A stretch of DNA of 64,000 nucleotides from Pseudeuparius sepicola (taxonomy: Eukaryota > Arthropoda > Insecta > Coleoptera > Anthribidae), in assembly GCA_963920635.1 (NCBI GenBank), contig OY987302.1, positions 37,513,500 through 37,577,499 of the forward strand, given 5' to 3'. Shown one piece after another: positions 34,030 to 44,659 of this stretch. The position numbers and the translations under genes were made by a program. Positions within the stretch are counted from its first letter, which is position 1; each line of letters begins with the position of its first letter. A model generated the notes under the pieces. It was not told where the DNA came from. It saw only the letters and a program-made list of their open reading frames with translations, and searched no databases.

Positions 34030-35014
34030 TTCGCCAATTTTACAATATCCGGATTTTTCAAAACCGTTCAATTTGACAACTGACGCCAGTAACGTTGCTT
34101 TAGGCGCCGTATTATCTCAAGGCCCTATTGGTAAAGATCTACCAATCGCCTATGCGTCGCGAACGTTGAACGAATCCGAGCAAAACTACAGTACCACTGA
34201 GAAAGAATTGCTCTGTATCGTCTGGTCAACTAAATATTTTCGACCGTATTTATACGGCAGAAAATTTAATATAATTACTGACCACAAGCCCCTTCAATGG
34301 CTGTTTTCTCTTAAAGACCCAAGTTCAAAATTGTTAAGATGGCGGATTAAATTGGATGAATATGATTATAACATCATATACAAAAAAGGAAAACTAAATA
34401 CGAACGCAGACGCTTTGTCTCGTATCGAAATAAACACAAAAGAAACTAAGTCAAGCGATAATGCCCAAAATATTTTTGATTATATTCACAGATTTAATGA
34501 GGAACTAGAAAACGAAAATCAATCTCAAAATTTAGACACTTTATCTACTCAAGTTCAACCCGATAACGATATTTTAGATATTGATGAAAGCACAAACGAA
34601 AATGTTGATGAAAATGAAACAGTCCATTCTAATGCAGAAAATCACCCAATTGTCGGCATTCCTATTTCAGAAACCCCTGTAAATTACGGTTCTCATCAAG
34701 TAATAATTTATAGCGTTTTTCATTCCCCTGCCAAACCAAAAATTAAAATTCTTTTTGAAAAGAAAAGAAGAATAGAAGTTCAAATTTCCAAAAATGATTT
34801 TGAATCAGATGTAACTAACTTTGTTAAAGAGTATTTGTTACCCAATGTCCAATATCATCTTTATTTTGAAAATCCAGACATATACGAACCTTTCTGCGAA
34901 ACTGTTAGACAACACTTTAAATGGCCCTCTCTGAAATTAAAACGTTGCACAATAAAACTTATTGATGTCACCAATAAAAACGATATTTTCGATATCATAA
35001 AAAAATTACCATGA
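34030..35014 (+). pseudogene. RNase H and linker, shifted frame
   Basis: Begins in the frame after the break with [16 protein letters not shown], the first RNase H Asp, then [23 protein letters not shown] and ADALSRIE. This is followed by an acidic, Asn/Glu-rich linker and a stretch before integrase. The frame closes at 35014. Confidence 0.82.
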
Positions 35015-35027
35015 AAGTAAAACCAAT

Positions 35028-36017
35028 CATCGTGGAATAGATGAAACAGAACAAAGAATAAAAGTAAAATACTATTGGCCGCAACTAAAAAATTCAATTC
35101 AAACCTTTATTAATGATTGTGAATTATGCCAACAGTGCAAGTATGAAAGACACCCTGTAAGAATGCAAATGAATATAACACCAACCGCTAGTAAACCTTT
35201 CGAAATTATCCATATGGACACATTCACTTTAGAACAAATAAAATTCTTAACAATTATAGATAGTTTTTCAAAATACGCTCAAGCATACCCATTAAAGTCA
35301 TTAGTTTCAAGCGAAATAGTAGATAATCTAATTCAGTTCTTTTCTCACCATGGAGTACCAACGACAATAATAACTGATAATGGTACCGAATTTAAAAACT
35401 CTGTAATAAACGAACTTTTGAGTCTACACAAAATTAAAATTCATTTCTGTTCTCCCAACCATCCACAGTCCAATTGTATGATAGAACGTTTACATTCGAC
35501 TTTAATCGAACACATACGTTTACTTAATACGCAAGGATTCTTAAAAACACCAGTATCTTTAAAAATGACGTATGCTATACTAGCCTACAATCACTCAATC
35601 CATTCGGCCACCAAATTCAAACCAATAGACGTATTAAACGGCCATATTAGCGATGAAAACATTTTTGACATAAATATAGATCAACTATTGACGAATGATT
35701 ATATTAATTCCCATAAAGACAGAACCAAATTAATGTACTCTAAAATAAATGAAACTCTGTCTCAAAACAAACAAAATTTAATAGAAAAGATCAATCGAAA
35801 TCGCGATGATCCAAAGTTGTTTAGCGAACAACAACGGGTATATACCAAGAAAAACATTAGGCAGAAAAATGCTAACAAATTCAATAAACCCACAACAGCT
35901 GTTACTGTAGATACCACTTGCAAAACTGTGTCAACGGACACCCAAGATAAAGTGCATATGGATAACCTTAAACGCCCACTAAAGAAAACCTATACCTTTG
36001 CAAACTCTCAAAATTAA
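35028..36017 (+). pseudogene. Errantivirus-like integrase
   Basis: The HHCC zinc finger is visible from about 35023 (NHRGIDE ... CELCQQCK) after a frameshift. The catalytic core follows: Asp in IHMDTF (about 35212), Asp in ITDNGTEF (about 35375) and Glu in MIERLHSTL (about 35480). The C-terminal basic part ends at 36017, overlapping the env frame by 20 bp. It inserts element cDNA into the genome in related elements; a break before the zinc finger separates it from RNase H here. Confidence 0.82.
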
Positions 36018-36038
36018 TTTCATATTTTTCTCTTTTAG

Positions 36039-37269
36039 CTTACCCTTGCTAGTCTTCGGACTTCAAGAAAAAATCGAAATAAGAAATCTGGACCAAAATT
36101 TTGGAATGCTACCTTTAAAATTAGGAAACGCGAAAATTCAAGAATACACCCACACTTTAATTCATTTTTACGACTTGAACCCTTTGATTACTGAAATTGA
36201 AGAATTGGATCATAAATCCAATCAGATTGAAAACTTCATTAATTCGAATGATGGCTACAAACTCGAAATCTCTAATTATTTCAAAATATTAAATCTTACT
36301 AGATCAAAAGTACATATTAAAGTAGAAGAAATTTTGCCAAATGCTCGTAGACATAAAAGAGGGTTAATAAACGGTTTAGGCTCTATATTCAAGGCAGTGA
36401 CTGGAAATTAGGATGCTTCAGACGGCGAACGTTTCGAAAACATAATTAAAGAATTGCAACAAAATCAAGAAAAATTAGAATATAATATTAAACGTCAGAA
36501 TTCAATATCGACAGAAGTTATCGACAAATTTAAGAACACTATTGAACAAATAAAACACAATGAACTTTTACTTGAATCCAAAATAAAACAAATTTCAACA
36601 ATTGTCCAAAAAGAAGCTTATAGAGAAAACTCGATCTTTATCAAAGATATTACAAATCAAGTAATAAATCTTTACGGAATTATCAATTCAATTTTACAAG
36701 ATATTGAAAATTCAATCGTCTTTTCCAAATTAAAAATTATGCATCCAAGCATCATTAACACATCAGACTTTTACAAGGAACTTCTTAAACTTCAAAAATT
36801 CTTAAAACCTGAACAATTCCCATTAAAAATTTCTTTAGAAAATATTTTACTTTTTGACAGTCTAATTAATATTGAATGTTATATTCTAAATAACAAAATC
36901 ACTTATTTATTAAAAATCCCTATTACTTTCCCTTTTGATTTTGAATACTTTCATTTATTCTCTACTCCTATATTTTCGGAGAGTCATTTTAGGACAGTTT
37001 TTCCAAAAAACAAATTCCTATTAAAAAATAAATTGCACTACGCATTTACGAGTAAGGCATGCTCAAGAACGAAGTCCCAAGACTACGTTTGTAAAAAACT
37101 GGACCTAGAAGAAATCCGACAAGACGCACCTTGTGGAATTCAACTCCTCACTTCAAGAAGTATAACTACATGCAAAGAGTTCGACATTACCATTAGTAAA
37201 CCAGTTATCAAACAACTTGGCGAAACCAATCAATACATTGGTCTATTTCCATTTTTCCATTTCCATTAA
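36039..37269 (+). pseudogene. Envelope (F-type fusion) protein, broken and truncated
   Basis: Errantivirus envelope related to baculovirus F proteins; in the family it mediates membrane fusion. The frame opens without ATG, and a pyrimidine-rich acceptor (tctcttttAG at 36031-36038) just upstream fits expression by splicing. A hydrophobic leader is followed by a furin-type site (RRHKR) near 36345 and, directly after it, a glycine-rich fusion-peptide-like segment. An in-frame TAG at 36409-36411 interrupts it. The same frame runs on to 37269 through a heptad-rich region and a cysteine-containing part. No transmembrane anchor follows, so the 3' end is lost. Confidence 0.8.
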
Positions 37270-38672
37270 CTCGTGTAACCCGTCGGCGGCGGCCGGCTCC
37301 AGACTTATTATTTCATATTATCTACACAGAAAAAAAAGACTGTTGTGATTTTTGTGAGTTCGTGTATATAGTCACTTTTCCATTACTTTAAATATACAAG
37401 CAAATCCATGTGGTCCCAACAATATAATCTATACTTTTAACGTAATTGCAGATGAACCAATAAGTTTAAAATAGTTTAAATTTCCGTTAAGAAGACGTAT
37501 TGTCACTTCGATACTAGAATTGGCATACTACAATGAAAGCTTAGCCTCGGTTTAAAAATGTCTCATGTTTTATTTAAACAATTAAATTTTTTTTTAAATA
37601 ATAATGAATATTTAGTGTCCCCATTATAATTTTAAAAGAAGTAGCACGGCAAAGCGGCGCGGCGCGGTGGAAAAACCAGAAGAAGCATACATACGGGGAG
37701 CCGAAAGACCCATACATAATTTCCGTTAGATATTGGAAACTAGTTTGGTGTTGCGAACTACCAAAGCATTTTGTCCCATATGCCACGAGCCATTTCTTTT
37801 AAAATAATAATAATAATTCTCGCTCTCAGACTACTCCAAACTATATAAGAGTACCCCAGAAGCAACTAAAAAAACATTATAATTCATTGGATACTGGATA
37901 ACAAAACAATTCTTGCAATAAGAAGTTATAATCATGATCTCATTTTTTCTTAAGTGCAACTTAACTTTTATATTCATCAATATAATCAGTAAATCATGTT
38001 TTTAAATTTTTATTATATTCAAGAATTTATTAGAATTACCTATTAGAATTCATGTCAAATACAAGTTAGATTGAATCAAGTACTTTTTACTCGACTGAAC
38101 TAAATCTCCTATTACAAACACGTTAGTAAAAAAAAGCTGTGACCTTGACTGAGCAATTTACCAAAACGAATGATCGCAAATTTCTCAGTTAAGGTTTTGA
38201 ATCTGCCCTACACTCTACAAATATCGTTCGTAGTCATTATGAACACTGTGCATGTCAATGGCAATAGAAGAGCTATTAACAAACTGGGGGTTACTAGAAC
38301 TTGTATCCACTAAAATTAAATGTTATTAATTTATTGACCTCATCTGCAACATTTCTGTTTTGTCAATTATAAGTTGCTACACTAGCAACTTGATTTGCAT
38401 TTTACACATCATTTACTTATTATTCAGGCAACAATATGATATATTACTAAAATTATGATTGATTGTATTACCTACAATTATTACAAATGAAGCTAAAAAA
38501 CAATGACAGTGGTTGTAATTTCAGTATAATGAGCAGTTAAATGTACCCCTATTCAATTCAACAACATGAGGCCTCAAATGAAACGTTATGTTGTTCTGAC
38601 AAAAGAATGTGCTTATAGAAAAGAAGTATTATAGAATCAATTCCAGAACATGGTATTGATTGAAATGAAATA
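37270..38672. other. Intergenic stretch, no gene seen
   Basis: AT-rich, with 'aataataataataa' at about 37803 and a short GC-rich patch near 37285. Nothing matches the LTR of the preceding element. No RNA gene is seen. Confidence 0.4.
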
Positions 38673-39429
38673 CAGGGTGCGGCAAATCAAACAGGACAGT
38701 TTTGAAGGGCTATTAAACAAAATTGGCACAACTTACGAAAAAGTGGTTTATTCTGCTTTAGTCAGTACTACACCCCATTTTTTTTTCACTTAAGTTTTAA
38801 AGAGCACATCGACAAGATTATGTCCTCCAAAAGCGATGCACTGATGTAGGCGATTTCTGAAGTTTTCAACTGCGTTCTGGCACATATCGATCGGAATGGC
38901 GGCGATTTCCTCTCTAATACGGATCTTCACTTCTTCCAAGTTGCGAGGAGGATGTTTAAAAGCCTTTTCCGTGAGATAGCCCTACAGGAAAAAATCGCAA
39001 ATGCTCAAATCCGGTGATCTCGCCTTGCCGACCACCTCAGGTCGCCCCTCAGAGAGATGAGACGCGCAGGGACCATCTACCGCAATTTTGTCATTGAAAT
39101 CTGCACTGTGTAGGCCCTATTTGGAACTAAATATACTCAAAGCCTTGTTCTTCAGCCAACCGTTCTAATTCTGACTCAAAAAATGTTCTTTAGTAGTGAT
39201 GTCTGCCATTCCTATCGATATGTGCCAGAACGCAGTTGAAAACTTCAGAAATCGCCTACATCAGTGCATCGCTTCTGGAGGACATAATCTTGTCGATGTG
39301 CTCTTTAAAACTTAAGTGAAAAAAATGGGGTGCAGTACTGACTCAAGCAGAATAAACCACTTTTTCGTAAGTTGTGCCAATTTTTTTTAATAGCCCTTCA
39401 AAACTGTCCTGTTTGATTTGCCGCACCCG
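38673..39429. mobile_element. Mariner-like palindrome, transposase-derived arms
   Basis: CAGGGTGCGGCAAATC at 38673 is mirrored by GATTTGCCGCACCCG ending at 39429, flanked by TA. The arms are about 180 bp. On the plus strand at 39205-39315 the right arm encodes a transposase C-terminus (NAVENFRNRLHQCIASGGHN), and the left arm encodes it in the opposite direction. Similar C-termini occur in insect mariner-like proteins with the DUF4817-type N-terminal helix-turn-helix. The unit is an inverted duplication of one element end and non-autonomous. Confidence 0.8.
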
Positions 39430-39431
39430 TA

Positions 39432-40289
39432 TTACATTTAAATTATTCATTAGAATTCAATACCAATTGTAATTGAATTGATTATTGTTAGTTACAAAAA
39501 AGCTTCTGCTGGACTTTGAGGAATAATATCTCATAATGAATTAAACAGGTTTTTTTTACAAAGTGGCATATTCTTCTCAGTGTAGCGCGCTGCCTCAGGA
39601 GATGGCAGCAAATTGCCGAATGGTCGTGTAGGACCGGTAGGAGTCGGTCCTCGCCGACGTAGCGTCCGCCAAAACTAAGTCAGAATCTGTTGATTGCTTG
39701 GGCTAAACGCTTGTGCCTTTGTGAGATTGTTTTCCTAATTTCGTATCAATTAAAAACCTTTCTAACATAATCCAGGAACCACAACAAAATATTTACATTC
39801 TCTAAACCCTACTAGCGTCTAGTGAGCGGTAGGTCACAAATGATCCTAGCTACTCCTTTTGCAACATCGAAACCTCGCAAAAACGCGCGGAAAATCCGAA
39901 ATTTTGAAAGATTTAGGCCGTGTTTACGTCTGGCCCGGCCGCTGTTCTCGCCCGACATTCGGCGCGCGAAGTTTCGATGTTATATCGTCAATTTTCTCTA
40001 TACGATCAAACGTAAGCAGCTTCATGTCCTGTTCTCGTGGATCTTCTGTCACCGTGATCGAAACAATTTTGTCGAAAAGATCGGGTCGGTTCGGCCGTCG
40101 TTCGGGTTTTCGGCAATATGCACATTCGGCAGTTTGTGGCGTTCCCAGTCGAAGCACTGTGAAGAAGCAGGTTGGAGTGGGGAGTCGTGGGGACTAGAGA
40201 ATGGAAAAGGATAGGCATGCTAATCGAGCGACGTTTGTCCTGAATTGAGTCGGGCACTTCAGGCGCATTTGATAAGTATCGTAGCCTCT
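39432..40289. other. Unassigned stretch with GC-rich core
   Basis: Bases 39590-40250 are clearly GC-richer than the neighbours and open in several frames on both strands (39822-40214, 39859-40197 and 40257-40006 minus). None shows a domain I recognise. The composition resembles an LTR or promoter region, but no partner copy is present. Confidence 0.4.
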
Positions 40290-40344
40290 TAATAATGCCT
40301 TTTTCATTGTAAGAAATAGTTAGGTTAAGGAAGTTTATTTTTTA

Positions 40345-40826
40345 AATTATTCTTTCTCATAAATAAATTGTAATCTTTGATGGAAATTATTGGAAGTTGC
40401 AAGGGTGTTATCGATTTCATTTTCTTGAAGGCAAAGTAAGCAATCATCTACGCATCTTTTGTAAAAGAAAGGTTTAACAGTAGTTTCTAATTCTTCCATA
40501 ACAAGGTTAGAAATCGTTGTTGATATTGGAGGTTCCGAATATTTGTTTATAAAACTGGTTATTAAAATTAAAGAAAGTAGAGGTAGGTTAGGCAAAATTT
40601 CACACCTTCTATAAATTTATTTTTGGATAGTGTAGTGAACGGTATTAGTTTATTCCAATGTTTATCAACGCAATCAATAGCTAATGCGATTGGGATATTT
40701 ATAAAAAGTGATTTTACATGGAACGATATAAGACCATGTTTTTGAGGAACAATACCTAATACTTTTAATGAAGTCGTGAAACTGCCATGGATTCTTAAGT
40801 ACCTTTATAGTATTTGGAAGGATTGC
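40345..40826 (-). pseudogene. Penelope-like reverse transcriptase, C-terminal part
   Basis: From 40826 downwards the minus strand reads VLKNPWQFHDFIKSI, then in another frame VKSLFINIP, then NLVMEELETTVKPFFYKRCVDDCLLC. The last is the catalytic Asp pair region, with Cys in place of the usual Tyr before VDD. It ends near 40347 at FIYEKE. Frame changes near 40620 and 40740 break it. Confidence 0.75.
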
Positions 40827-41290
40827 GTTAGATATTGTCGGCCCGTTAAATAGAACTAGAAATGGAAACAAGTATATTTTAACCTGCATCGTTTTTTTGA
40901 CTAGATATCCTGTTTGTATACCGCTACCAGACATAAACGCAGAAACTGTGTCTGTGAAGCCTTTGTCATAAACGTCATCACACAATTTGGCATCCCACGA
41001 GAATTGATTACTGATCAAGGATCACCATTTCTGTCAAAACTTGAACTTGACTTGAACTTGAACATCACGAAGTTACAAACCCCTCCATACCACCCGCAGG
41101 GAAACGCAGTTATAGAAAGATTCCATAAAACGTTAAAGACGCATATTTCGCACTACGTAAGTAACGAGGAGGATAGTTGGGACAATTGGATTCCCTTCGC
41201 CTAATGGCTTATAGGAATAATGTACACAGCGCCACGAAAGAGACTCCATTTTTCTTAATGTTTGGAAGAGACATGGAGCCAATGATATTT
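40827..41290 (+). pseudogene. Gypsy integrase fragment
   Basis: Plus-strand integrase core: LDIVGPL near 40840, then ITQFGIPRELITDQGSPF with the second Asp near 41010, and NAVIERFHKTLK with the Glu near 41110, continuing to MAYRNN and LMFGRDMEPMI. There is a small repeat, 'cttgaacttgacttgaac', and frameshifts near 40960 and 41205. It belongs to a different lineage from Gypsy element 1. No LTRs accompany it, so how it arrived is unclear. Confidence 0.78.
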
Positions 41291-41973
41291 GATATTATCT
41301 TGGAAAAAAATGTTTGACAAATTATAAGTAGCGGAGCCAACATTAGATACGATAGGAAGCAATGAAACATTTGGTTTGTGTAATTTAGGTAAACCATAAA
41401 CATAAGGAGGCAGGCCGTTATAACACGTTAACAGATTTTTTTTTTGTGTCAATGAATTTATTTAGATGCCAATTTAGAACCAACTTATTTAGCTCAGATT
41501 GGATTTTATTTAAGGGGTTGTTTGAAATTTTTTGTAAGTATTTTCATCGTTTATAAGATCGTATATTTTCTCTTGGTATTTTGTGTTATTCATAATGACT
41601 GTTTTGTTACATTTGTCGGCCGTTAAAATAAGAATATTAGGATTATTCGTGATAATTTTTTTAGTTTCTTTAATGAAGTGGTTGTATTGTTTCTTGAAAA
41701 ATTTTGTGGTATTAATAATCTCATGTTTATGGTTATTTAATTTTTAATATTGCAGGCATTCCCACGTATAATATCTTTCTGTCCATTGCAATTATTTTTA
41801 TAAGAGAGGCCTTTTTCCATGCAAGCTATTATACGTTCAGTTGGAAATGATAAATTAGGGAGTACGAATTTAGGACCAAGACTTAAAAAATAGCAAACAT
41901 TATTTGGAATTTTGACATTTGTAAGGTTCTCAATCCAGTTACGATTTAACAATTTACTTATGAGAAAGAACAA
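41291..41973 (-). pseudogene. Penelope-like reverse transcriptase, N-terminal part
   Basis: Minus-strand reading from 41973: a segment with LSLGPKFVLP, then NILILTADKCNKTVIM near 41620, then YVYGLPKLHKPNVSLLPIVS near 41370, the Penelope RT signature. It ends at about 41300 against the Gypsy fragment. At least three frames are used. Confidence 0.75.
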
Positions 41974-42173
41974 AATAAAAAAATTAACTTCCTTAACCTA
42001 ACTATTTCTTACAATGAAAAAGGCATACACAAATTGGTTCACAAAAGATATTTGGTCCGCAAGATACCTAAATTTTAACGCTAATATAACAAATATTTAC
42101 AGAGAAAACATAGTAAACAACCATGTTGATCATGCAGTTTGTCTCTAGAACCCTATATGTATATGTAGGTATA

Positions 42174-43404
42174 CAGGGTGTAACTAAACTGATGGTCAAA
42201 AATGAAACCACGTATTCTTGGAGTCAAAATAAGGGCACTTCTTCATATATTTTTTTCTCCCACGGGCCATAGTTTTTTTTATACAGAGCGTAGAAGGTTG
42301 GAGAAAAATACACATATTTCTTAGTATTTCTAGAAGTATACGAGGTATTTTCTTCAAACTTGGCGTGTCACATGAGCAGATGAGCCGTCAAACTTAAGGT
42401 TGACATGCAGCTTCTGAGGCTCCCAGTTGCGGAGATACAGGGTGTTAGTAAAATTAATTAGTTCAGAAAAATATGAATACCCTGTATAATCGCATTTTTT
42501 AAATTTGTTTTGAGTGGTGAATAGAATGGTTAACAAAAAGTATCTCTTAGTATTTTTTCATATTCGCAGCCATTTCTTAATTATCTTTAAAGAACGGCAA
42601 CGCTGCAATGAACAATAGTCACTTTAAGAATAAATCTAGCAATCTGTGGATGTCCATTAAACTTTATTTAACAAAATACAAAAGCAAAAACAATAATAAA
42701 AGAAACGTATTGCTATTAGAAAATTAAACTATTAAATGTTCAAAATGACCGCCGTCTCTTTCAATACACGCAACTATGCGTTTCCGCATGTTTATTATTG
42801 CCATTCCCAAGTCCATAGTAAAGTTCATATCAGTCAATTCTTCAAATGAAAATAAAATTTTTCAAAATATTGATACTAAGGTGCAAAGTTGGCAGCCAAA
42901 TGATTCAAATAATGCCAAGTTTAATTGACATCCACAGATTGTTAGATTTATTCTTAAAGTGACTTTTTTATTGCAGCATTGCCGTTCTTTTAAAATAATT
43001 AAAAAACGGCTGAGAATATGAAAAAATACTAAGAGATACTTTTTGTTAACCATTGAATTTACCATTCAAAACAAATTTAAAAAATGCGATTATACAAAGT
43101 ATTCATATTTTTCTGAACTAATTAATTTTAATAACACCCTGTATCTCCGCAACTGGGGGCCTCACAAGCTTCATATTAACCTTAAATTTGACAACTCATC
43201 CGCTCATATGACACGCCAAGTTTGAAGAAAATATCTCGTATACTTCTAGAGATACTAAGAAATATGTGTATTTTTCTCTAAATTTCTACGCTCTGTATAA
43301 AAAAAAACATGGCCCGTAGGAGAAAAATTATATGAAGAAGTGCCCTTATTTTGACTCCAAGAATACGTGGTTTCATTTTTGACCATCAGTTTAGTTACAC
43401 CCTG
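42174..43404. mobile_element. 1.23-kb palindromic MITE, TA flanked
   Basis: CAGGGTGTAACTAAACTGATG at 42174 is mirrored by CATCAGTTTAGTTACACCCTG ending at 43404, with TA on both sides. The arms run for most of the element (for example 'ccacgtattcttggagtc' and 'caactgggagcc' motifs on both sides). ORFs such as 42354-42536 and 43043-43225 are the two arms read in opposite directions, not genes. Confidence 0.85.
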
Positions 43405-43542
43405 TATAGACCTAACAACCTTAAAAAATAAAATATACATTCTTAAACAATAATATTATCCCAAAAAATTTTACAACCCTTTATAATAAATCACAAAAAG
43501 CAAAAATACTAACCTACCCAAAAAATATTATTCAATGCCATT

Positions 43543-44607
43543 CATTCACGTAAGTGGTTCATTAGAAGTTTACGGGAAAGGAGTGCGAATTTTGATTTGA
43601 AATTTTGGTTACTTATATAATAGGTTGTAAACTTTCTTTCTAAAATATTTTCTACTTCCGATCACTTCCGGTTATACCGGAAGTCGATAGCAACTTTGTT
43701 ATTTTAAATAGAACACCCTATATATTATTACACTATTTGGTTCCCCATTAAAGTCCAAATCTTTTTTTAATATAATGTGTACCCTTTTCGAGATATTCGC
43801 AAATTTTTGATTTTTTTGAGTGTTGCAGCCATCGACCATAGTGATAACTTTGAAAGTTTGAAATTTATGAATCTGGAAAACTGAAATTTTGGACTGTCGT
43901 AGGCGAAAGTCAACTTTATTAAATGATCTGTATGCCATTTCAAAATATCCCAATATCAACATAGAAAAATTAAAAAATCTCTTTTTTTTCAAATGGAACC
44001 CATATTTTTTTATTGCACCATTGAAATGTACAATATTTTGAAATGGCATACAGACCATTTAATAAAGTTGACTCTCGCCTAGGACAGTCCAAAATTTCAG
44101 TTTTCCAGATTCATAAAAATTGGTGAAACCATGACACATATGAAAAAATGCTAAGAGAACGTTTTTGTTTACAATTAAAATTTACATAAGAAATTGAATA
44201 CATTTTATTGCTATACAAGGTGGTTCTATTTTTTTTCTAAGATAAATTATACTAATTACCCATTTCTACGCCACTGGTTGTTCAAGATGTTTGATATTAA
44301 CAGGTTTTATGTTAACCCATGCCGTTATAACGTGTACCAAATATGACTTAAATATCTCAACTAGTTTGTAAAATATTCAATAAATTCCACATATTTCTTG
44401 CAACTTTAACACCCTGTAACTTTTTTATAAGGCCTTAAAATGATATAGTTTATAGAAGAAAGTGCGGTTATTTTTTGGTTTTCTATCACCTGCTGAAGTG
44501 TTGCAGATTAAAACTGAATCACCCTGTATAAGTAACCAAAATTTCAAATCAAAATTCGCACTCCTTCCCCGTAAACTTCTAATGAACCACTTACGTGAAT
44601 CACCCTG
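43543..44607. mobile_element. Palindromic MITE containing nested MITEs
   Basis: 'ttcacgtaagtggttcatta' at about 43548 is mirrored at about 44578-44600, ending CACCCTG then TA at 44608. The left terminus has decayed. Inside, a second TIR end (CACCCTG/TA at about 44521-44529) and a further inverted pair (43865-43940 with 44038-44118, 'aaagttgact' motif) show at least two more insertions. Confidence 0.7.
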
Positions 44608-44659
44608 TATACATGGATCATCAGAACAAATATCTAAAATTTTCAAAACACATAATATA

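Larger units (their letters stand above)
30240..37269 (+). mobile_element. Errantivirus-like (Gypsy with env) element, 3'-truncated
   Basis: Gag, protease, reverse transcriptase, RNase H, integrase and a third ORF with a retrovirus-like envelope follow one another on the plus strand. This is the layout of insect errantiviruses (relatives of gypsy, 17.6 and ZAM). There are frameshifts in gag, after the RT and before the integrase, and a stop in env. Coding similarity ends at 37269, with no membrane anchor and no 3' LTR. Differs from Gypsy element 1 in sequence, base composition and presence of env. Confidence 0.88.
40290..42026 (-). mobile_element. Penelope-like element 1, broken
   Basis: A reverse transcriptase of the Penelope type reads on the minus strand, split by a foreign Gypsy fragment at 40827-41290. 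The coding part is bracketed by an inverted repeat of about 40 bp: 'gcctttttcattgtaagaaa' at 40295 and its complement ending at 42026, both including 'ttaggttaaggaagtt'. No GIY-YIG endonuclease is seen in this copy. Confidence 0.75.
42115..44659 (-). repeat. Family R copy split by MITEs
   Basis: Read on the minus strand, the pieces 44608-44657, 43405-43545 and 42115-42171 together follow the family R copy at 20741-21010. The interruptions are the elements at 42174-43404 and 43543-44607. Confidence 0.65.

Noticed and set aside
39822..40257. Overlapping ORFs of 77-130 codons on both strands
   Set aside because: They reflect higher GC content. Starts are mixed and no protein family is recognisable.
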